Below, piece after piece: positions 18,501-26,407 of a stretch of DNA of 64,000 bases. A model generated the notes under the pieces. The model was not told where the DNA came from. It worked only from the letters and a program-made list of their open reading frames with translations, and made no database searches. The position numbers and the translations under genes were made by a program. The stretch is from Scytonema hofmannii PCC 7110 (GTDB taxonomy: Bacteria; Cyanobacteriota; Cyanobacteriia; Cyanobacteriales; Nostocaceae), in contig NZ_KQ976354.1 of assembly GCF_000346485.2 (NCBI RefSeq), positions 4,057,436 through 4,121,435 of the forward strand. Reading direction: 5' to 3'. Positions within the stretch are counted from its first letter, which is position 1, and each line of letters begins with the position of its first letter.

Positions 18501-18886
18501 ATATCCAGCATTGGTAACAAGAAGCACTCTGTTTTCCCGGAACCCGTACCAGTCGCAACAACAATATTTTGTTTGTCTTGAATAACTGCTGTAACAGCTT
18601 TTTCTTGATGTTCGTAGAGGGGGCGCTGACTGGGTACAAACAGCGGTACCATTTCTGGATGCAAAATCTTTTGATTGACTAAGCTGTTAACGCTGCTAGC
18701 TGGTTTGTAAGGTTGAGAACCTTCTAAGTAAGGATGTTGCCAAACTGTCCCCGGTTGTTCGAGTTGTTGCTTCAAAGCGTAACGGAGATGGCGATCGCGC
18801 AGTGGATATGCTGTGAGCAAGTAACGAATAAAATCTTGGCGGGGTTGTTCTACTGCTGCAATTGGGTCGAGATACTTGCTGGTCAT
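12581..18886 (-). CDS. Very large DEAH helicase with DUF1998, DruE-like (2101 aa)
   Basis: An SF2 helicase/translocase. Walker A is VATGTGSGKTEC (about 115-124 in the longer reading) and the Walker B DEAH box lies in LVVDEAHTYNG (about 290). Motifs V/VI are GVDIGELQAVVL and QQRAGRAGRR (about 1120-1150). Zinc clusters occur as CDYCTAP/CAQCGQ, CAACGT, CSSCQH, CHNCNH/CPVC and CKTCGY. The DUF1998 domain carries CSCDTSCYDCLRTYSNQPFH at about 1720. Size and architecture fit DruE of Druantia anti-phage systems. The start at 18886 forms an ATGA overlap with the upstream stop and is preferred over 18898. Last gene of a three-gene operon. DrmB/MrfA relatives share DUF1998 but are shorter. Confidence 0.85.
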   Translation of the reverse strand: MTSKYLDPIAAVEQPRQDFIRYLLTAYPLRDRHLRYALKQQLEQPGTVWQHPYLEGSQPYKPASSVNSLVNQKILHPEMVPLFVPSQRPLYEHQEKAVTAVIQDKQNIVVATGTGSGKTECFLLPMLDMLLKEETEVLISGVRALILYPMNALVNDQVKRLRKLLCRQTTIKIRFGFYTSRTETKKEKALEALEQEFAAYEYKELEELFTETEIKNLKLHSREKLIDKAIEKTLKVQCLSREEIWEKPPHILVTNYSMLEHMLIRPKERNEIFGVSTSTFKMLVVDEAHTYNGSTGSEVSMLLERLKVAIGIEKPGQIRCIATSASLGDALVDKQVLQFAEDFFHEPFSQVIRGSRVTATERLGSPYVLPSEFSHQEVFNFLRILELPNLDDNIEQWSDVLGNITPQGQLASAQSQAQGNIHKFLWFALKQHPLLHRLIDLLSRQPQQWEHVARSQELWCINLPFTLDGQVDDTDAKVALSNLLQLGTLARENPEDLPLLPVRLHLLFRSLEGVYACINPDCSGVECDPDYPQSPRYGRLYLNEKITCDYCTAPVLELGSCAQCGQAYTFTQLNNSSKLESLPRSNQGLREKENHKNIYTLTSGVLDSVIEDEEIGEIEEEISSSAPQTFTIRQRNGWIGIPSNETFSQKSQGQGEFHLAWYRHSQNNAKDLEGCYLPKCAACGTRPIRAQAINRFVAYTDEPLEAMIDSLFKILPESEAIQGGATKRKLLTFSDGRQDAAFFASDYQRNHTEILYRQMIWRAFEEVKDNDNITSMSQVINQLKLLFLETSIPHPDRDSRRNYLSYFPEDEESLDNKKDCQDASEARAKELLLREFALPFNRRYTLEAFTVLACHLESLDERLIELVSTQFEISKDEAQIFLTVLTDIIRRTGIVSIDGASRYFPETGGVENVRPEMVDVQGKSKNYLFLEKSPEERKKFQDSPSFLPKWRKDGKVSAAQNRLGWYYFQLFGERFPSREKLTWLFQQLKDSRLLVSAKNGYQLNWMKLNLQNTEEDWYQCSSCQHIAHVPGLSKVDKPTINVFGCPSYKCQGKLQPYSCEKMTRVTNEHYQQHLIKHRAPLPLRSQEHTAQLGVGELEKRENRFRRGQINMLSCSTTLEMGVDIGELQAVVLRNFPPHVSNYQQRAGRAGRRTDGVAITLMYGQRRPHDRFYFEQPEKLIAGSNQIPKLDVGNLQIQQRHLRSELLAEFLRIHNVGAEEVKIGDFFSLPQNYSAENFSSPATSLFCEFQEWLDSDRARSIAKSWIKRLKSVGTAQNVIDLFLEALSNFEREQLGDWNGLTSLLQNILQDISAESDRKKRKVLEKRRDSVEDELDKIAKRRLHDELVQASILPIYGFPIDVVRLLTGESNEYKSSQGKHRLERDRRLALGEYAPGQEIIVDDRVYQSVAIVRPGDLEQEYYWICHNCNHFLRSNQPVAIDECPVCNVEPSTAAKKMKAYKVPKAFCTEWTATPKVTPYTKPQRQPTSQVFLAGEGEKAEEFSHSGFYFLTTSQGGRFFLANQGLAPGKGFNKQGFAICKTCGYNLSERVQIANQTNNSKPKGKKPSTPSPSQLLIHNHPITGRECKGGYELLHLGHEFRSDLLKIRFDRDTKPNLLFGKVVNYRDSNTVSSVTNTANQATNGLDFWRSLTYALLAAAAQAIDIPRQELDGLFRPLTDGLAEIIIYDNVPGGAGYSKRIADNFQQVLELAYQIVTTCSCDTSCYDCLRTYSNQPFHAELKRNLIADFLRPLVEKLAPDPELQNFAPHASRVQLAQMADRLPAVSRRASEVSTIYLPSLLDRYNLNNNSPLSWFALLEDIVYSMQRSKIPLELIVNQLLEARGVASESEKTYLQVFYKRLGQWIDQGLLKLYKTPVSALPILCLNTEQQNRIALQLHQNSEIGIWEWFQTRSYEGVSTVFQRLQGLRSQAKLVTAKELEDPQTSVAFPDRNWGDLTLPQLRHKLGLDKVLLGSLSQIVYRDRYLNEKGAKILAHLLQSDGLNKNSSVTIEVLEDSQGETQKQRKHQLELALSKLKERGVSLNIIVRPWQHRVHFPHARELEVYQKDGQKFQVLFDKGIDFLEPRARDFYCVTERSYVVVTELEV

Positions 18887-19770
18887 ACGAGGATGCATCC
18901 TAGTCGCTGAAATACGATTTCTACAAAGGGGTGATTTTGATTTTCAAATAGTCGATGTCGGTATCGTTCGCTGTCTGGTTCAGATAACCGCCAAAGCAAT
19001 TGAGCATAAAGACTTGGTAAGATAGTTCCTTGGAGATTCAACCGACCTGGTTGTATATCCCATGGAATTTTTAAAGGATTGTCTGTTTCTCGATCTTTGT
19101 CAAACATTGCCAGAATTGCTGTATCTGGTTCTAGTTCATAAAAAGTTTGGTCTTGAAACCAGAGATACTCTCCTGTGGGAAGTTGTAGCAATGCTTTGTC
19201 TTGTAATTGGTGATAGCTAAGCGGTGTCCAACGTTTTTTTTGGCTTGTGTCGCGACGAGGTACGTACTGTTGTATGGTGCGATCGCTCCAATTTTTGACT
19301 TGAAAGGGGTTTTCCAACCAAGGAGAACGTAAGATAGCTTTGGATGGTTGGCAAGGAGGGGGTAAATACTCAATACTATCAGCAACGGTAATGAGGCGAA
19401 TTCCTACTTGGTTAAGACAAGTGTTGATTCTATCAAAACCGTGTATTTTAGGGTGAAGTGATGAGTCATCACGACTTTGTTCTGTTTTTAGGGCTTGGTG
19501 GGCTAGGGGAAGATAGGCGCGATCGCCTCGAAATCTCAACCCAGTCGGGTTATCTTTGCTTTGGGTTAAAACGGTTGGAGGCGTCATGCAGTAACGATTT
19601 CTGATTCCGGCGTAAACTTCTCCTCGTGCTTGCAGTTCGGTCAAAGCTTGCTGAATTTCGGTTTGCGATAAGCCGGGTACGGCTTGCGCCAAGGGCGATC
19701 GCTCTTGCATGGAGTTGGGCGAGCCACTCGAACGGAGTAGCGAAACAATCTGCTGTTTCGTCAGCGTCAT
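18883..19770 (-). CDS. Middle gene of helicase operon; winged-helix-like N-terminus (295 aa)
   Basis: From ATG 19770 it begins MTLTKQQIVSLLRSSGSPNS. Helices and the segment TEIQQALTELQARGEVYAGI look like a winged-helix DNA-binding fold. A non-conserved 27-residue extension to 19851 is also open. The rest shows no known domain: a region with YLPLAHQALKTEQSRDDSSL, a central LLQLPTGEYLWFQDQTFYEL stretch, and a C-terminus ending HPFVEIVFQRLGCILV. It overlaps the helicase start by four bases (ATGA), so the two are translationally coupled. It probably serves the helicase, perhaps as DNA-binding adaptor or regulator. Canonical Druantia III has only two genes, so this one is unexplained. Confidence 0.7.
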   Translation of the reverse strand: MTLTKQQIVSLLRSSGSPNSMQERSPLAQAVPGLSQTEIQQALTELQARGEVYAGIRNRYCMTPPTVLTQSKDNPTGLRFRGDRAYLPLAHQALKTEQSRDDSSLHPKIHGFDRINTCLNQVGIRLITVADSIEYLPPPCQPSKAILRSPWLENPFQVKNWSDRTIQQYVPRRDTSQKKRWTPLSYHQLQDKALLQLPTGEYLWFQDQTFYELEPDTAILAMFDKDRETDNPLKIPWDIQPGRLNLQGTILPSLYAQLLWRLSEPDSERYRHRLFENQNHPFVEIVFQRLGCILV

Positions 19771-19927
19771 TGGTATGGTTGGGTTGTTGGGCTGTCTGTG
19801 ATTGCTCAGCAGAAGAATAATTTTGTCAAACCACATTATAGTCATTTCCACTTTTGTGAGGTACTTGGATAATGAATTAACCGCAGATAAACGCTGATGG
19901 ACGCTGATGAATTTTTACTTTCGTAGA

Positions 19928-22900
19928 CTAGGAATTGCTATAGTTTACTCCTAACATTTCGCTTGCTTTTTGTAGAGATAATGGTTGCTTTTCTATGTTG
20001 TAGAAATATGCAATTTTTCTTAAATGAGGATAGGCTTCTTGATAATTATTTAAATGTAGTAACAAAATATTTTCATAAACTGAATCTTTGGGAATCTCTA
20101 CTGATACAATTATATTTTGCAATTTGTTTTTGGTAATCGCTTCTTCTAAAATCTTTTTAAATAGGTCTCGTTTTTTAGGAGTCGCATAAAGTAAATACCA
20201 ATTACTAGAGGGAGATTTAACAGGATCTTCCTTTTTCGTAATATATCCTGCATTCAAAAACTCTAAAAGTCTTTTAAGCTTACTTAATAAAAAATTTGAA
20301 TCTAACAAATTCGGAAAATGATACTGTTGATTTTCTAAGCTAGAAATTCCTAGTTTGATTTTCTCAATATTAAAATTTAACTTCAATTTCTTTATAGTAT
20401 CTATAAATTTTTCTGGCGATACATTGTTATCCAAGACTGCATACCAGTAATTTTCTCTACTTTTCTCTCCTAGTGGAACCTTAGACATATTACTCTGATC
20501 GTTAACAGACCACCATCCAAGATTTTTTATTAAGTCTTGACCACTCATCAATTGAATATGATAAACACCAATTGGTAAATTCAGACTGATTAGAATCCTT
20601 TCTTCAATCTGTTTGACGAGGGGAATCTGTACCTCTTCTGGTTGTCGATCTGGTGACAGTAAGTTCCAACAGAGTAAAGAGTATAGTTTCCTGGGCAAAA
20701 GCCCCGTTATACCAATATTCTGTTTATCCCAAACCCAACTTAAATTCTGAATTGAAGTTGGCATTTCTAACAGTCGTTGGGGTTCGTATCCCAAACGTTG
20801 GTAATCTAAAGCGTACCAATCAGAAGGAGGAAGTAGATCGTGTAAAACAGATACATGAATCGCTAAAATACCAAGTGTATCTGCTTGTAATTGATAGGAG
20901 ATTTTCTCATTCTTATTAGATAAGAAGAAGATCACTTCTTCTAATGGCCAAAGTTCTTCGATTTGAATGACTTCTGCCCAAAACTTTTCTACAGTATCTT
21001 GTTTAATAGGCAGGTTTGTTTGCTCAATCCCTAGATGGTTGCGAATTCGCGATCGCTTTAAACCAGGATTTTCCAAAATTTGATATCGCGATCGCACCTC
21101 GAATTGATACGACCATCTCTTTTGAGCAAACCAGAAACGGGCTTCGTAATGTCCTGGTTCATTTATCCACTGATTCAAATGAACTGCAGCCCAACGAGGT
21201 GATGGCGATAAATTTTCAACTGAGCGAGCAACAATAACTCGCTTATCAAAACTTTCTATTAAGACATTCAGGGCTAAAACTCGATTGATGGGTGGATACC
21301 AGAAAGTAGGAGGTTCCAAGTAAATAGACTTTTTGCCCTTTAACCTTAATCCTGTCAAAACAGGTTCACTGTTATCAACGAGCTGCCAAGTAATCACCTG
21401 GGACTGATTGGTTTCAGATAGTGTTAAAGTAATAGAAGATATTGGAACTGTCAATCTCATTTGCCGACCCAGCCACCCCTTCATACTGGAAGGAATGCAA
21501 CTATCTACAATTTCAATACCATCAGCTATTGTTGGTTGGATGTTGCGTGGAGTGTAACAGATGATTTCTTCAACAGCTAAAATAGAGGGATTGGGTAAAT
21601 TTAATTGCAAATGTTCGCCTGTTAAAGCATCAAATATTAAACAAGGTAAGTGACTGCTAATACCTTGATACTGCCACTTCATCAGTTCCTGACGATTGTG
21701 GTTTAGTAATTGACAGTTCCAATGTTCTGCTTCTCGATTGACCTCTATAATGAGTTCTGGAATAATCAAATCTCCTTCTCTAGGAAATGTTTCTTCCCAA
21801 TTCGCTTGTGGAATTTGACAGTATGTTTCCCGCAATAATCGCCATTCTGGTTTCCACAGCTTTTGTTCTGGCAATACTAATTGTGTATTCCAAGAGTCGC
21901 TAATATCCAGATTCATCATTAAAGGCTGGACGCGCCGAGCGATAATACCTCGGTTGCGTTTAACACCTGGTTTGGGTGTTAAGACTTTTATTAACGAGTC
22001 CCAATTCCGTAAGAAAAAATTTTCTGGTAAATAATTATGACCCAGTATTTCTTCTCGACCCTCTTCATTTTCTAAAGCTTGAGGCGATAATTTTTGACGT
22101 TCTAATTCTTGAGCTACTAAGGCGATCCCTTGTAATAGTTGTCCAGAAATAGGCTCCGTCTGTGTTGTCTCAGAGTAGGAAGCTTTGAGGAAATTAATCA
22201 GCGTACCCCATTGGGGATGTTTTTCCTCGCAAATGCTCAATAAGACTTGTGATAATTGTTCAACTGGGGTGTGTGCGAGTTCCCACCAACCAAAGTCATC
22301 AGCTATTTCTTGAACGAGTTGAGCAAAGTGGTTTAGGTTTTGTTCGGGAACGCCACTTTGTAACCATAGTGTGGAGACGTATTTGTATCCTCCACTAGCA
22401 CGCACTAAACCTAAAAGATTTATTCCTTCGCCTACAACCTGACGCAAGGCAATTTCTACTCGTTGATTATGGTCAATATCTAAGCGATCGCAAAAGCCTT
22501 GCCAAAATTTGTCACTGGAGTAGTAGTAAGCGTATTCTGAAGTCGCGAAAGTAAAAACTTTTAACCAGTCTTGCTCCAATGCGTAAAAGTTTTTTTTCAA
22601 AGAATCATAGGTAACTGTATTTAGTTTTTGTAGGTTTTGTCCAACAACATCAAGTACTCGATCGCTCGTTTGGCGATGAACGCGAACGCTACCAAGAAAT
22701 CTCTGTCCTACAGGGCGATCGCGATGCGTCCAATGAGGGAGTATTTCTTCTTCCCACAATTGTTTATATTGAGAGTTGGCAAAGGTAGATCTACTTTTTA
22801 TTTCGTGTTGTAATTGATTTTTTTTAGAAGCGAGTTCTGATAATTCTTGATTCAGGTGTTGTTTTTGTTGTTGTAAATCTCTAAACTGTGTTTGTAAAGA

Positions 22901-23746
22901 ATTAAACTTGACTTGCGCTTCTTGTTCTTGATTGCCAAGATTGCTGAGAGATTGATTCAGCAAAACTAACTTTTGTTCTAAGTTAGCGATTTGAAGTTGT
23001 AAGTGAGAGAGTTGAATCTCTAGTTGCTGCTTCTGCTGTTCTAAATTGCTTATTTCTTGAGTTAGTTTGGAGCGATCGCTCTCTTGTGCTGCTATCTGAT
23101 TTTGCAGTTGGGTTAACTGTTGGGTCTGTTCATTGAGACTTTTTTCTTGTTGATTTTGCTGGGCTACTAGAACACTTTGTAGTTGACCTAGTTGATTTTT
23201 TGAGGAATCAAACTCATTATCTACCTGTTGTTTTTCTCTAATAATCGCTGCTAGGGCTTGGTTGAGTTCTGTCTGTTGACTTCTTAAGTGTTGGATTTGT
23301 GCTTGTAAAATCTGAGTTTCCGCTTCTAACTCCTGTTTGTCAGCATTTTGAGAAAGAACTGCTCGTTCAAGGTCTTGTTTTTGGGACTGATGAGATGAAA
23401 CTGCTGTTTGCAATTGCTCTAGATCTGTTTGTCGAGTCTTCAGTAAAGCCTCTACCTGTTCCTTTTCTACAGTTGCAATGGAGATAGCTTTCTGTAAACT
23501 ACCTTCGTGTAGTTTCAGTTGTTCTGTTTGTTTCTCTAATTCTGAAGCCTTTGCTTGTAGTGACTGTGTATCTTTCAGTTGCTGCTTGCGCTGACGTTCT
23601 ACAAATGCGACACCTGCACCTGTGGCTGGTAACGTAATCAACCCTGTGAGGGCGGCTCTTCTAATATCTTTGTCAAGTGTCAGACTGATACCGAACCCCA
23701 CGCCAAAGCTAAGTACACCCAAAACGAACCAGTTTCTATTTTGCAT
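19928..23746 (-). CDS. Membrane-anchored coiled-coil protein, DruH-like (1272 aa)
   Basis: Two short hydrophobic segments at the N-terminus (WFVLGVLSFGVGFGISL and AALTGLITLPATGAGVAF) are followed by a coiled coil rich in Gln, Leu and Glu from about 52 to 325. A helical domain at about 330-520 has VRASGGYKYVSTLWLQSGVP and IADDFGWWEL. Large beta-rich domains of unknown type follow (PEWRLLRETYCQIP; YPPINRVLALNVLIE). The helical domain resembles the STY4851/ECs_5259 group that accompanies DUF1998 helicases in Druantia type III; this is from motif memory. First gene of the operon, 157-nt gap to the preferred start of the middle gene. The coiled coil could act as a membrane-tethered sensor or arm. 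Intact. Confidence 0.72.
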   Translation of the reverse strand: MQNRNWFVLGVLSFGVGFGISLTLDKDIRRAALTGLITLPATGAGVAFVERQRKQQLKDTQSLQAKASELEKQTEQLKLHEGSLQKAISIATVEKEQVEALLKTRQTDLEQLQTAVSSHQSQKQDLERAVLSQNADKQELEAETQILQAQIQHLRSQQTELNQALAAIIREKQQVDNEFDSSKNQLGQLQSVLVAQQNQQEKSLNEQTQQLTQLQNQIAAQESDRSKLTQEISNLEQQKQQLEIQLSHLQLQIANLEQKLVLLNQSLSNLGNQEQEAQVKFNSLQTQFRDLQQQKQHLNQELSELASKKNQLQHEIKSRSTFANSQYKQLWEEEILPHWTHRDRPVGQRFLGSVRVHRQTSDRVLDVVGQNLQKLNTVTYDSLKKNFYALEQDWLKVFTFATSEYAYYYSSDKFWQGFCDRLDIDHNQRVEIALRQVVGEGINLLGLVRASGGYKYVSTLWLQSGVPEQNLNHFAQLVQEIADDFGWWELAHTPVEQLSQVLLSICEEKHPQWGTLINFLKASYSETTQTEPISGQLLQGIALVAQELERQKLSPQALENEEGREEILGHNYLPENFFLRNWDSLIKVLTPKPGVKRNRGIIARRVQPLMMNLDISDSWNTQLVLPEQKLWKPEWRLLRETYCQIPQANWEETFPREGDLIIPELIIEVNREAEHWNCQLLNHNRQELMKWQYQGISSHLPCLIFDALTGEHLQLNLPNPSILAVEEIICYTPRNIQPTIADGIEIVDSCIPSSMKGWLGRQMRLTVPISSITLTLSETNQSQVITWQLVDNSEPVLTGLRLKGKKSIYLEPPTFWYPPINRVLALNVLIESFDKRVIVARSVENLSPSPRWAAVHLNQWINEPGHYEARFWFAQKRWSYQFEVRSRYQILENPGLKRSRIRNHLGIEQTNLPIKQDTVEKFWAEVIQIEELWPLEEVIFFLSNKNEKISYQLQADTLGILAIHVSVLHDLLPPSDWYALDYQRLGYEPQRLLEMPTSIQNLSWVWDKQNIGITGLLPRKLYSLLCWNLLSPDRQPEEVQIPLVKQIEERILISLNLPIGVYHIQLMSGQDLIKNLGWWSVNDQSNMSKVPLGEKSRENYWYAVLDNNVSPEKFIDTIKKLKLNFNIEKIKLGISSLENQQYHFPNLLDSNFLLSKLKRLLEFLNAGYITKKEDPVKSPSSNWYLLYATPKKRDLFKKILEEAITKNKLQNIIVSVEIPKDSVYENILLLHLNNYQEAYPHLRKIAYFYNIEKQPLSLQKASEMLGVNYSNS

Positions 23747-23829
23747 AGCTTGTCCTTTGCATATTTGAGAACCTCACTTTGACGCTGAAAAAGATTCTAT
23801 GTATCAATCTAACACAGCAACCTGTTGCC

Positions 23830-23862
23830 AGATCCCCGACTTCTTTGAGAAGTCGGGGATCT
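23830..23862. terminator. Perfect 14-bp hairpin AGATCCCCGACTTC
   Basis: AGATCCCCGACTTC-TTTGA-GAAGTCGGGGATCT. It lies just downstream of the PfkB gene and upstream of the coiled-coil gene, both on the minus strand. The same palindrome is widespread in cyanobacterial genomes, so it may be a repeat serving as terminator. Confidence 0.55.
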
Positions 23863-23882
23863 AATTGGGGTTCTGACCAACT

Positions 23883-24752
23883 TCAGCCATCAAAATTGAT
23901 GTCCATCCAACGACGCGTACCAAAAAACTGACATGACAAAGAAGCCACATGAGACGCTTGCTCAAGTGCATCTGTAAAACTTGACCGCAAAATATAATGA
24001 CAGAACGCACCGTGAAAAATATCTCCAGCCCCCAGTGTGTCAACAGCCCGAACACTCGGCACATTTAAAACACCTCTTTTACCATCAATACGGTATTGAA
24101 TGGGGTTTTCTCCGTGAGTTATGGCAATGTGGGGAATGCCAACTTGACTCAGATAGGCAAAAACTTCTTCCTCACTTTTACATTGGGGAGGATGAAAATT
24201 AGCAGAACAAATAGCGTAATCTACGAAAGGCAAGAGTTCTTCAAATCCTGGTTTCCAGCTACCACCATCAATGACAACAGGGATATTTTTGATTTTGGCC
24301 ATTTGGGCGATCGCAATTCCAACCGTCATTTGATGCCCGTCCATTAGCACAATATTAACATTTTGTACAACATCTAAGGAAATAGATTTCCCAGACGCCT
24401 GAGTTTTGACAGCGTTGATGGAAATAACTGCTCGTTCACCAGTGGATTGGGTAACAATGATGGAAGAAACAGGTGGTGGGTTTTGGGTAGTAGAGTCGAG
24501 ATCGATGATTCCTACTTTGTAGTTTGCCAAATCTTCTCTAATGAGTTGTGTCATTGGGTGAGAACCTACAATTCCCAACACAGTTGCGCGATCGCCCAAA
24601 TGACCAAAAGTGACTGCAGCATTCGTTGCAGGTCCCCCTGCAGCCACAGTATAATCAACTGCTACAATTTTCTGGTTATTCTTAGGGGGAGACTCTGCAA
24701 GATAAATTAAATCCAGAGTCACTAAACCAATGAAGAGTCCGTTAATGGGCAT
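23883..24752 (-). CDS. PfkB-family sugar/nucleoside kinase (289 aa)
   Basis: A ribokinase-fold kinase that phosphorylates a sugar or nucleoside with ATP. The N-terminal glycine pair AAGGPATNAAVTFGHLG (PfkB signature 1) and the C-terminal VDTLGAGDIFHGAFCH (anion hole and catalytic Asp, signature 2) are intact. Length is typical for the family. The substrate cannot be told from sequence. Stop and start are well separated from neighbours; a block of heptamer repeats separates it from divergent rsmI, so each has its own promoter. Complete. Confidence 0.9.
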   Translation of the reverse strand: MPINGLFIGLVTLDLIYLAESPPKNNQKIVAVDYTVAAGGPATNAAVTFGHLGDRATVLGIVGSHPMTQLIREDLANYKVGIIDLDSTTQNPPPVSSIIVTQSTGERAVISINAVKTQASGKSISLDVVQNVNIVLMDGHQMTVGIAIAQMAKIKNIPVVIDGGSWKPGFEELLPFVDYAICSANFHPPQCKSEEEVFAYLSQVGIPHIAITHGENPIQYRIDGKRGVLNVPSVRAVDTLGAGDIFHGAFCHYILRSSFTDALEQASHVASLSCQFFGTRRWMDINFDG

Positions 24753-24754
24753 TT

Positions 24755-24838
24755 GTTAGTGGTTAGTGGTTAGTTGTTAGTTGTTTTCTCTCCCTACTCC
24801 CTACTCCCTACTCCCTACTCCCTACTCCCCACTCCCCA
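24755..24838. repeat. Short tandem repeats (TTAGTGG and CCCTACT heptamers)
   Basis: Tandem TTAGTGG/TTAGTTG units at 24755-24783 are followed by six or so CCCTACT units to 24838. Such heptamer runs are characteristic of heterocystous cyanobacteria. They occupy the whole space between the divergent PfkB and rsmI genes. Confidence 0.85.
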
Positions 24839-24841
24839 ATC

Positions 24842-25684
24842 ATGCAAACAGGAATACTTTACATTGTCGGCACGCCTATTGGCAACTTGGAAGATATGAC
24901 ATTCCGGGCGGTGAGGATTTTGCAGACTGTGGATTTGATTGCTGCAGAAGATACACGACATACTGGAAAGTTACTTCAACATTTCCAAGTCAAGACGCCT
25001 CAAGTGAGTTATCACGAGCACAATCGTAGCAGCCGTGTTCCGGAGTTACTGGAGCAACTGAATCATGGTAAAGCAATTGCCCTAGTGACTGATGCGGGAA
25101 TGCCAGGAATTTCCGATCCTGGATATGAACTGGTTAAAGTTTGTGTTGAGGCTGGGATACAAGTTGTGCCAATTCCTGGTGTAACTGCAGTCATTACGGC
25201 GTTGAGTGCAGCTGGATTGCCAACGGATAAGTTTGTTTTTGAAGGGTTTTTGCCAGCTAAAAGTCAACAGAGGCGATCGCATCTTGAATCTCTTAACACA
25301 GAATCTCGTACACTCATTTTCTATGAGTCTCCCCATCGCTTGCGGGAAAGCCTCAAAGATTTGGCAGAAGTTTTCACTCACTCCCGCCAAATTGTTATTG
25401 CACGAGAGTTAACCAAGTTATATGAGGAATTTTGGCGGGGAACCATAGCAGAAGCAATAACTGAGTACAACCAACGCGAACCCCAAGGCGAGTATACCTT
25501 AGTTGTTGCCGGCAGCCCACCGACTCAAATACAGTTTTCAGAAGCAGAACTTAAAGCAGAATTGGAGAAGTTGATACGTCAAGGAATATCGCGAAGTCAA
25601 GCCAGCCGTGAATTAGCAAAACTGACTTCTCTTACACGACGTCAACTTTATCAATTGGCTCTTTCTCTAAAGGACGAAGTATGA
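24842..25684 (+). CDS. rsmI: 16S rRNA 2'-O-methyltransferase RsmI (280 aa)
   Basis: Methylates the 2'-O of C1402 in 16S rRNA using S-adenosylmethionine. Starts MQTGILYIVGTPIGNLEDMT, the family hallmark. The SAM-binding tetrapyrrole-methylase fold continues through VDLIAAEDTRHTGKLL, LVTDAGMPGISDPGYELV and FVFEGFLPAKSQQRR. The C-terminal helical tail (SRSQASRELAKLTSLTRRQL) is present. Full length. The start follows the CCCTACT repeats by only three bases, so its upstream control region is composed of repeat DNA. Convergent with pth. Confidence 0.97.
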   Translation: MQTGILYIVGTPIGNLEDMTFRAVRILQTVDLIAAEDTRHTGKLLQHFQVKTPQVSYHEHNRSSRVPELLEQLNHGKAIALVTDAGMPGISDPGYELVKVCVEAGIQVVPIPGVTAVITALSAAGLPTDKFVFEGFLPAKSQQRRSHLESLNTESRTLIFYESPHRLRESLKDLAEVFTHSRQIVIARELTKLYEEFWRGTIAEAITEYNQREPQGEYTLVVAGSPPTQIQFSEAELKAELEKLIRQGISRSQASRELAKLTSLTRRQLYQLALSLKDEV

Positions 25685-25714
25685 AGGTAAGACATAGCTA
25701 CCGATCGAACACAA

Positions 25715-26350
25715 TTACTCGGGTAAATCGAAAGAACGGCTATTACAAACATTCATTGCCTTTTCTACTCCCTGCTTGAGGCACATTTCCGTACATTCAA
25801 TAATAAACTGCAGTACAAGAGACATAATTTGATTTTCAGCAACAGAAAATTTTCCCAAGACGTGGGAAATTGTACCAGAATCATCAGTGGCAGAACCTTT
25901 TGGTCTGCCTATACCTATACGCAAACGAGGAAAGTTTTGGTTTCCAAGATGGGCGATGGTACTCTTCATCCCATTATGTCCACCAGCAGAACCTGACAAG
26001 CGCAAGCGAATTTTACCCATCGGTAAATCCATGTCATCATAAATCACCATAACCATTTCTGGTGGTAATTTATACCAACTAGTAACGGCTTGTATGGACT
26101 GTCCCGAACGGTTCATGTAAGTCAGTGGTTTCAGCAGGCGGATTTTGTCTCCATTTGGGGCAAATCCTTCACCGTAGTCTCCCTGAAACTTACGATTTTC
26201 TGATAAAGGAATTTTCCACGCACGAGATAGGGCTTCTATGGCAGCAAAGCCAATATTGTGGCGCGTCTGGTCATATTTTGGTTCTGGATTCCCCAACCCC
26301 ACAACAAGCTGGGGAATGACAAGAGTTTTTTTGGCAACCGCTTCTGTCAT
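25715..26350 (-). CDS. pth: Peptidyl-tRNA hydrolase (211 aa)
   Basis: Releases peptides from stalled peptidyl-tRNA. The family signatures VVGLGNPEPKYDQTRHNIGF (with catalytic His in TRHNIGF), PLTYMNRSGQ and YDDMDLPMGKIRLRLSGSAG are all present, followed by GHNGMKS. Slightly longer at the N-terminus (MTEAVAKKTLVIPQ) than the bacterial norm, as in other cyanobacteria. It lies 57 bp downstream of tatA on the same strand and may be cotranscribed with it. Complete. Confidence 0.97.
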   Translation of the reverse strand: MTEAVAKKTLVIPQLVVGLGNPEPKYDQTRHNIGFAAIEALSRAWKIPLSENRKFQGDYGEGFAPNGDKIRLLKPLTYMNRSGQSIQAVTSWYKLPPEMVMVIYDDMDLPMGKIRLRLSGSAGGHNGMKSTIAHLGNQNFPRLRIGIGRPKGSATDDSGTISHVLGKFSVAENQIMSLVLQFIIECTEMCLKQGVEKAMNVCNSRSFDLPE

Positions 26351-26407
26351 CTAAAGTGTGAAGTGTAAAGTATAAAGTGAAGAACAGAGCATTTCATCCT
26401 TTAGTCT

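Noticed and set aside
24755-24838. Possible CRISPR array because of regular repeats
   Set aside because: Units are 7 bp with no spacers; it is a short tandem repeat. No CRISPR array was found anywhere in the window.
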